Source of the DNA: an uncultured Bacilli bacterium
GTDB taxonomy: Bacteria; Bacillota_I; Bacilli_A; RF39; UBA660
Direction of reading: 5' to 3'
DNA length: 10,604 nucleotides
Assembly (NCBI GenBank): GCA_948629335.1
Contig: CAPHZB010000049.1
Location: forward strand, 1-10,604
Positions 6,697-10,604 of this stretch are shown in pieces. The first letter of the stretch is position 1. Each line of letters starts with the position of its first letter. The notes beneath the pieces were generated by a model, which saw nothing but the letters and a program-made list of their open reading frames with translations, made no database searches and was not told the origin of the DNA. The position numbers and the translations under genes are program-made.

Positions 6697-7479
6697 ATGA
6701 AGAGATTTATAGAGAATATCAAACGCTATTTTAAATATGCCGTGTATTCAGCTCGAGCAGACTTAAAAGCCGAAGTTGCAGGCTCTTACTTAAATTGGCT
6801 ATGGTGGGTATTGGATCCTATGTTTTTCATGATGATTTATATTTTTATTGCAGGTGTTGTTTTTAAAACGACAGAACCTTATTTTCCTGTTTTTATTTTT
6901 ACAGGATTAACCGTATGGGATTATTTTAATCGAAATATTAATGCGAGTGTTAAAATTGTAAGTGCGAATAGAGCAATTGTTACTAAAATTTATATTCCGA
7001 AGTATATTTTAGTATTACAAAAATCATTTGTTACATTTTTCAAAATGCTTATTTCTTGGGGATTAGTTGTAATTTTGATGATTTTATGGAAAGTGCCACT
7101 TACTATTAATATCCTTTATTTTATTCCGATTTTAATTGTTTTATATTTAATTACATTTGGACTTTCCTTAATTCTAACTCATTTTGGTATATTTGTAGAA
7201 GATTTAGGAAATGTTGTTGCCTTAGGACTTCGGTTGGTCTTTTATCTATCTGGAATTTTTTATAATATTGGAACACGAATTCCATCTCCATTTAATCGCA
7301 TTTTATTACATTGTAATCCAGTGGCTTTTATTATTAATTCTTTTAGAGATACATTACTTTATGGAAAAGCCCCTTCTTTACTTGTACTTGGTGGTTGGTT
7401 TATCATTGGTTTACTTTTTACAATGATAGGAATACATATTATTCATAAATACGAAAATAGTTATGCAAAGGTGATATAA
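6697..7479 (+). CDS. ABC-2 polysaccharide/teichoic acid exporter, permease subunit (TagG/Wzm family)
   Basis: A 260-residue inner-membrane permease that, with the ATPase encoded next, should flip or export an undecaprenyl-linked cell-envelope glycopolymer. Family marks are the amphipathic N-terminus before GSYLNWLWWVLDPMFFMMIY (about 29-48), FTGLTVWDYFNRNI (68-81), IVTKIYIPKYIL (94-105), FYLSGIFYNIG (182-192) and NPVAFIINSFRDTLLYG (207-223). About six membrane segments are visible (around 41-56, 65-80, 108-131, 139-161, 172-190, 226-248). The length is usual for TagG/Wzm. The stop codon overlaps the ATPase start by one base (TAATG), so the two are translationally coupled. The exported polymer cannot be told, as no glycosyltransferase genes are adjacent; O-antigen-like, teichoic acid or other wall glycans are all possible. 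Confidence 0.9.
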   Translation: MKRFIENIKRYFKYAVYSARADLKAEVAGSYLNWLWWVLDPMFFMMIYIFIAGVVFKTTEPYFPVFIFTGLTVWDYFNRNINASVKIVSANRAIVTKIYIPKYILVLQKSFVTFFKMLISWGLVVILMILWKVPLTINILYFIPILIVLYLITFGLSLILTHFGIFVEDLGNVVALGLRLVFYLSGIFYNIGTRIPSPFNRILLHCNPVAFIINSFRDTLLYGKAPSLLVLGGWFIIGLLFTMIGIHIIHKYENSYAKVI

Positions 7480-8213
7480 TGAAAAGAGAAGCAGCAATTA
7501 CAGTCAAGGATTTACATATTGCTTATAGGGGACTTAAAAAGTTTTCTATAAAACGTTCTTTACTTAAAGGGAAAAAAGGTAGTATTGAAATTTTTGAAGC
7601 AGTAAAAGGTATTTCATTTGAAGTAGAAAAAGGAAAAATTTTAGGTTTTATTGGTAAGAATGGTAGTGGAAAATCAACGACATTACGTGCTTTGGCAGGA
7701 ATATTTTCACCAGATAAAGGAAGCATTGATTTGCACGGCAATTCCGTTTCTTTACTTTCTATTGGTGTTGGTTTTCAACCAAAGCTGACAGGACAAGAAA
7801 ATATTTATTTAGCAGGAATGCTCCTTGGGTTTTCAGAACAACAAATCAAAGAAAAAGAAGAAGAAATTATTGCTTTTGCAGATATAGGAGAGTTTATTTA
7901 TAAACCTGTTAAAACATATTCATCAGGAATGTATTCCAAATTAGCATTCGCGATTACAGCTGTTTTAGAAACGGATATTATGCTAATTGATGAAGTACTA
8001 AGTGTCGGAGATGTGACCTTTAAAGAGAAAAGTTACAATAAAATGCGAGAACTTATTAGTGATGAGAGTCGGACGGTGGTCATCGTATCACATAGTTTAT
8101 CTACTATAAGAGAATTGTGTGATGAGGTTCTTTGGTTACATGAAGGACAAATAAAAAAAATAGGTACACCTGATGAGGTTATACCTGAGTATGAAGCATT
8201 TATGGCAAATTAA
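7479..8213 (+). CDS. ABC exporter ATPase subunit (TagH/Wzt family, short form)
   Basis: A 244-residue nucleotide-binding subunit that powers the permease encoded just upstream. Walker A is GKNGSGKST (59-67), followed by GVGFQPKLTGQENIYLAGMLLG (from about 96), typical of TagH/Wzt ATPases. The signature loop is SSGMY (148-152) instead of LSGGQ, a known variant of this subfamily. Walker B is IMLIDE (167-172) and the switch histidine is H205 in VIVSHS. It ends soon after the nucleotide-binding domain, so it lacks the C-terminal extension of Bacillus TagH and the polymer-binding domain of long Wzt proteins. A Shine-Dalgarno-like AAAGGTGAT inside the end of the permease gene precedes the overlapping ATG. 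Its 3' end overlaps the convergent small gene by four bases. Confidence 0.93.
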   Translation: MKREAAITVKDLHIAYRGLKKFSIKRSLLKGKKGSIEIFEAVKGISFEVEKGKILGFIGKNGSGKSTTLRALAGIFSPDKGSIDLHGNSVSLLSIGVGFQPKLTGQENIYLAGMLLGFSEQQIKEKEEEIIAFADIGEFIYKPVKTYSSGMYSKLAFAITAVLETDIMLIDEVLSVGDVTFKEKSYNKMRELISDESRTVVIVSHSLSTIRELCDEVLWLHEGQIKKIGTPDEVIPEYEAFMAN

Positions 8214-8247
8214 GAAGTTGGGAATCGTTTCTTAACTTTTTGTTTTT
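8210..8247 (+). terminator. Terminator of the exporter operon, inside the convergent gene
   Basis: TTAAGAA (8210-8216) pairs with TTCTTAA (8229-8235) around a 12-base loop, followed by CTTTTTGTTTTT. It begins on the stop codon of the ATPase gene and lies within the last codons of the convergent gene, whose KQKVKKRF tail is encoded by it. The loop is large, so it is only moderately strong. Confidence 0.55.
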
Positions 8248-8650
8248 GACCGATTTCTGATAATTTAGTAATCAACATACAATCGATAGAATCATTGTTT
8301 CCATAATAGTCTTGTATGGCTCCCATATAGCTATAATCGAATTTATTAATAGTTGATAGAATTATGATAGAATCTACTACACCTCGAACATCATAAAAGT
8401 GTTCACCAATTTTGGTAACAATATGTACTCCCCTTCTAGAATCCTCTATTGTATAAAAATTTATTGTTTGTGTATCGTTAAAAATGTTGTATAGAATTTG
8501 GGCATAGGAAGGACAATGTCCTGCTAAATAATAGGAATATACATCTGTATTTCCTTCATATGGGTATGGGTAAAGACTGAGTAGTGTTTGTTTGAAGGCA
8601 TCGTTTATTTTATTAATTATATTTATTATGTTGTCACTTTCATATTTCAT
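8210..8650 (-). CDS. Small hypothetical protein with Cys-His-Asp (papain/transglutaminase-like) pattern
   Basis: A 146-residue cytosolic protein with no signal peptide or membrane segment; I cannot name it. The conserved-looking core is GHCPSYAQILYNIF (C46 at the start of a helix), GVHIVTKIGEHFYDVRG (H76 on a strand, D87 on the next strand). Cys before a helix, then His and Asp on two adjacent strands, is the layout of papain-fold and transglutaminase-like enzymes, so a peptidase, deamidase or acyl-transfer activity is conceivable; this is inference from spacing only. The start at 8650 has AGGTG (8656-8660) five bases upstream. A weak promoter-like pair (TTTACA 8692-8697 and CACAAT 8669-8674 on the minus strand, 17 apart) is present but would leave almost no leader. 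It is convergent with the exporter operon and divergent from murF. Confidence 0.75.
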   Translation of the reverse strand: MKYESDNIINIINKINDAFKQTLLSLYPYPYEGNTDVYSYYLAGHCPSYAQILYNIFNDTQTINFYTIEDSRRGVHIVTKIGEHFYDVRGVVDSIIILSTINKFDYSYMGAIQDYYGNNDSIDCMLITKLSEIGQKQKVKKRFPTS

Positions 8651-8711
8651 TGTTTCACCTCATAGAATATTGTGACATATTATTTTAAAAATGTAAAGGG
8701 GGAGAGATTCC

Positions 8712-10085
8712 ATGGTTTATGTAAAGGATATCATTTCATTATGTAATGGAAAATTATTATGTGGAAGTAAAGATGTACTTTGTAAAAATTTTGTAAAAGA
8801 TACAAGAGAGTTAGAAACAGGGGATACGTATGTTGGGATGATTGGGGAAAAACAAGATGGAAGTTCTTTTTATCAGGAAGCCATTTTAAAAGGCGCTAAT
8901 TGTGTGATTTTAAGTGAAGAATATTATAATACACATGAAATTGAAAGAGAAGATATACCAATTGTAGTTGTAAAAGATACTTTAGCGTGTTTAACTCTAC
9001 TTACTGAGTATAAGAGAAACCATTTAGATACTTATTTTATTGGGGTAACAGGGAGTGTTGGGAAAACGTCTACCAGGGATATGATTTATAGTGTTTTATC
9101 AAGAAAATATAGTACACTAAAAAATGAAAAAAATTATAATAATCAAATTGGTGTTCCTCTTACTATTCTTAAGATAGATAAAGAAGATGTAGCTATTGTA
9201 GAGATGGGAATGAATCAATTAGGGGAGATTGAGGCTCTATCGAATTTAGTAAGGCCACATATTGGGGTTATCACGAATATCGGTACAGCACATATTGGAA
9301 AGCTAGGAAGTAGAGAAAATATTTGTAAAGCAAAATTAGAAATTGTAGCAGGTATGAATCAGGATAGTTTCTTAGTTCTTAACAATGATGATGATTTATT
9401 GCATGATTATTGCGAAAAAAATAAGGCTAAGCGAAAAATAATAACTATAGGTATCAAAGAAAAAAGTGATTTTTATGCACAAAATATTGTTTTAAGAGAG
9501 GATAGTACTACCTTTACTATTCTTGTTCAAGATAGAGAATACGAAGTTTATATACCGATTCCTGGTAAAGCGTTCGTATATAATGCACTTGTTAGTATTG
9601 CTGTTGGAAGCCTTTTGCATATGAATATGGAAATGATTTTAGAGGGGATTAAAAATACTTCTATTACAAAAAAAAGGTTGGAAATCATTGAAAGAGATAC
9701 ATATACGATTATAAATGATTCCTATAATGCTAGTGAGGATTCTATGAGGGCAAGTTTAGAAGTGCTAGCAAGAAGAAGGGAAATACGTAAAATTGCTGTT
9801 TTGGGAGACATGTTGGAATTAGGAGAATTTAGTGAAGAAATTCATAGAACCATTGGTGAGGTTGTTGCAAAAGAAAAGATTGATTTATTAATTACAGTTG
9901 GTCAAGATTCAAAATATATTGCGATGAGCGCAAAAGAAAATGGGATGGACAAAAGCCACATTTATTCATTTCACGATAATAAAGAAGTCATATATTTTTT
10001 AAAGAAGGAATTGAAAAAAGGGGATGTGCTTTTATTAAAGGCATCAAATCGTTTAAATTTATCTGAGATTGTAGAAAAGTTATAA
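8712..10085 (+). CDS. murF: UDP-N-acetylmuramoyl-tripeptide--D-alanyl-D-alanine ligase
   Basis: MurF performs the last cytoplasmic step in building the peptidoglycan precursor, joining D-Ala-D-Ala to UDP-MurNAc-tripeptide with ATP. The 457-residue length is normal. The N-terminal substrate domain (about 1-95) has FVKDTRELETGDTYVGMIG. The central ATPase domain carries the P-loop GVTGSVGKTST (111-121), NYNNQIGVPLTIL (from 141), the metal ligand region VEMGMN (E164) and TNIGTAHIGKLGSRENICKAK, where one lysine near 206-208 is the expected carbamylated residue. The C-terminal domain has NDSYNAS (335-341) and LGDMLELG (364-371), both characteristic of MurF over MurE, C and D. A strong AAAGGGGGAGAG ribosome binding site (8695-8706) precedes the ATG. 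It appears monocistronic with its own terminator; no other mur gene is adjacent and no convincing promoter was found. Confidence 0.96.
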   Translation: MVYVKDIISLCNGKLLCGSKDVLCKNFVKDTRELETGDTYVGMIGEKQDGSSFYQEAILKGANCVILSEEYYNTHEIEREDIPIVVVKDTLACLTLLTEYKRNHLDTYFIGVTGSVGKTSTRDMIYSVLSRKYSTLKNEKNYNNQIGVPLTILKIDKEDVAIVEMGMNQLGEIEALSNLVRPHIGVITNIGTAHIGKLGSRENICKAKLEIVAGMNQDSFLVLNNDDDLLHDYCEKNKAKRKIITIGIKEKSDFYAQNIVLREDSTTFTILVQDREYEVYIPIPGKAFVYNALVSIAVGSLLHMNMEMILEGIKNTSITKKRLEIIERDTYTIINDSYNASEDSMRASLEVLARRREIRKIAVLGDMLELGEFSEEIHRTIGEVVAKEKIDLLITVGQDSKYIAMSAKENGMDKSHIYSFHDNKEVIYFLKKELKKGDVLLLKASNRLNLSEIVEKL

Positions 10086-10109
10086 ATAGAGGAGATTTAT
10101 AACTTTTTT
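10075..10109 (+). terminator. murF terminator overlapping the stop codon
   Basis: AAAAGTTATAAAT (10075-10087) and ATTTATAACTTTT (10095-10107) form a perfect 13-bp stem with a 7-base loop, ending in six Ts. The murF stop (10083-10085) is inside the left arm. Confidence 0.88.
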
Positions 10110-10233
10110 GTTAGAAATTTCAATTTGTAAAAAATTTATTTTCTATTATGACTATCTTCATCGATTTAAAAAATGTGTTTTCTCTTTTTAAATATCTGTA
10201 AATATATCTCTTCAAATAGAACATTTTATTCAT

Positions 10234-10262
10234 TTTACAAGAGAAAAAGAATGGTTTACAAT
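10234..10262 (+). promoter_or_regulatory. Promoter of the Rpn/PD-(D/E)XK-family gene
   Basis: TTTACA (10234-10239), a 17-base spacer and TACAAT (10257-10262): five of six matches in each hexamer. A small hairpin, AGTGA (10270-10274) with TCACT (10282-10286), would lie at the start of the leader. The rest of the gap after murF (10110-10233) holds no gene that I can support. Confidence 0.6.
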
Positions 10263-10303
10263 GTGAGTCAGTGAAGAAAAATCACTTTAGAAAGGAGATA
10301 CAA

Positions 10304-10604
10304 ATGAGTACAACAAGAGAAAAAGAATTAGAGGAAGGAAAAATCATTCCAATTACCTTTGACTACGTATTTTGTAATATCTTTAATAATCCAGATAATA
10401 TCATTATCTTAGAAAATTTTTTAGCCTGTTATTTAGAAGTTCCTTTAAGTAAGATAAGAGGACATGTTGAAATATTAAGTAGAAATCTTATTATAGAACA
10501 TAAAAAGGAAGCAAATAAACAAATTGATTTATTAGTCGATATCGATGGAGAAAAAGTAAATATTGAACTACAAAATTATACATCCGATGGAATTATTAAT
10601 CGAA
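10304..10604 (+). CDS. Rpn/PD-(D/E)XK nuclease family transposase-like protein (3' end outside window)
   Basis: The first 100 codons of a gene cut by the right edge. An AAAGGAG ribosome binding site (10291-10297) precedes the ATG. The sequence follows the pattern of the PD-(D/E)XK transposase-like family (Rpn and relatives): ITFDYVFCNIFNNPDN (17-32), ILENFLACYLEVPL (35-48), then KQIDLLVDIDGEKVNIELQNY (72-92) and IINR. D75, E88 and Q90 match the D...ExQ nuclease core of this family, where Gln replaces the usual Lys. Rpn proteins promote RecA-independent recombination in E. coli; many relatives are stand-alone genes without inverted repeats. Whether this one is mobile cannot be judged here. Confidence 0.85.
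   Translation, partial: MSTTREKELEEGKIIPITFDYVFCNIFNNPDNIIILENFLACYLEVPLSKIRGHVEILSRNLIIEHKKEANKQIDLLVDIDGEKVNIELQNYTSDGIINR

Noticed and set aside
10154..10207. 17-codon open frame in the gap after murF
   Set aside because: No ribosome binding site and no recognisable sequence.

Overview
The window is a strongly AT-rich, gene-dense chromosomal segment of a walled, low-GC Gram-positive bacterium of the Firmicutes/Bacilli type. The evidence is a Cys-free ribosomal protein S4, the Firmicutes division regulator EzrA, MurF, a TagGH/Wzm-Wzt polymer exporter, AGGAGG-type ribosome binding sites and consensus sigma-A promoters. All genes whose ends are visible stop with TAA or TAG, never TGA, and tryptophan is TGG, so the standard bacterial code applies. 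The species cannot be named from this window; an AT-rich gut Bacilli or Erysipelotrichia-like lineage fits best.

Layout. (1) 1-2062, + strand: two tandem paralogous genes for a modular, probably exported protein of unknown function. The first is cut by the left edge. The second has an N-terminal signal or anchor segment and two 24-residue repeats, followed by a C-terminal domain containing WLASR and SIRPIVVLK. The pair ends at a strong terminator. (2) 2087-2897, - strand: rpsD with its own terminator, a perfect consensus promoter and a leader of about 157 nt that is probably the S4 autoregulatory element. (3) 2951-4771, - strand: a 606-aa protein with a ParB/sulfiredoxin-like N-terminal motif and a lysine-rich coiled-coil C-terminal part; this is the least explained gene here. 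(4) 4887-6634, + strand, divergent: ezrA and its terminator. (5) 6644-8247, + strand: a two-gene ABC-2 exporter operon (permease and ATPase, stop and start overlapping) for a cell-wall glycopolymer, ended by a terminator that lies inside the convergent gene. (6) 8210-8650, - strand: a small protein with a Cys/His/Asp pattern. (7) 8712-10109, + strand: murF and its terminator. (8) 10234-10604, + strand: the promoter and first 100 codons of an Rpn/PD-(D/E)XK-type transposase-family protein cut by the right edge.

Functionally the core is cell envelope and division (EzrA, MurF, TagGH-like exporter) beside a translation gene. The accessory parts are the surface-protein paralogs, the ParB-like coiled-coil protein, the Cys-His-Asp protein and the Rpn-family gene. 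No tRNA, rRNA, CRISPR array, integrase or attachment site was seen.
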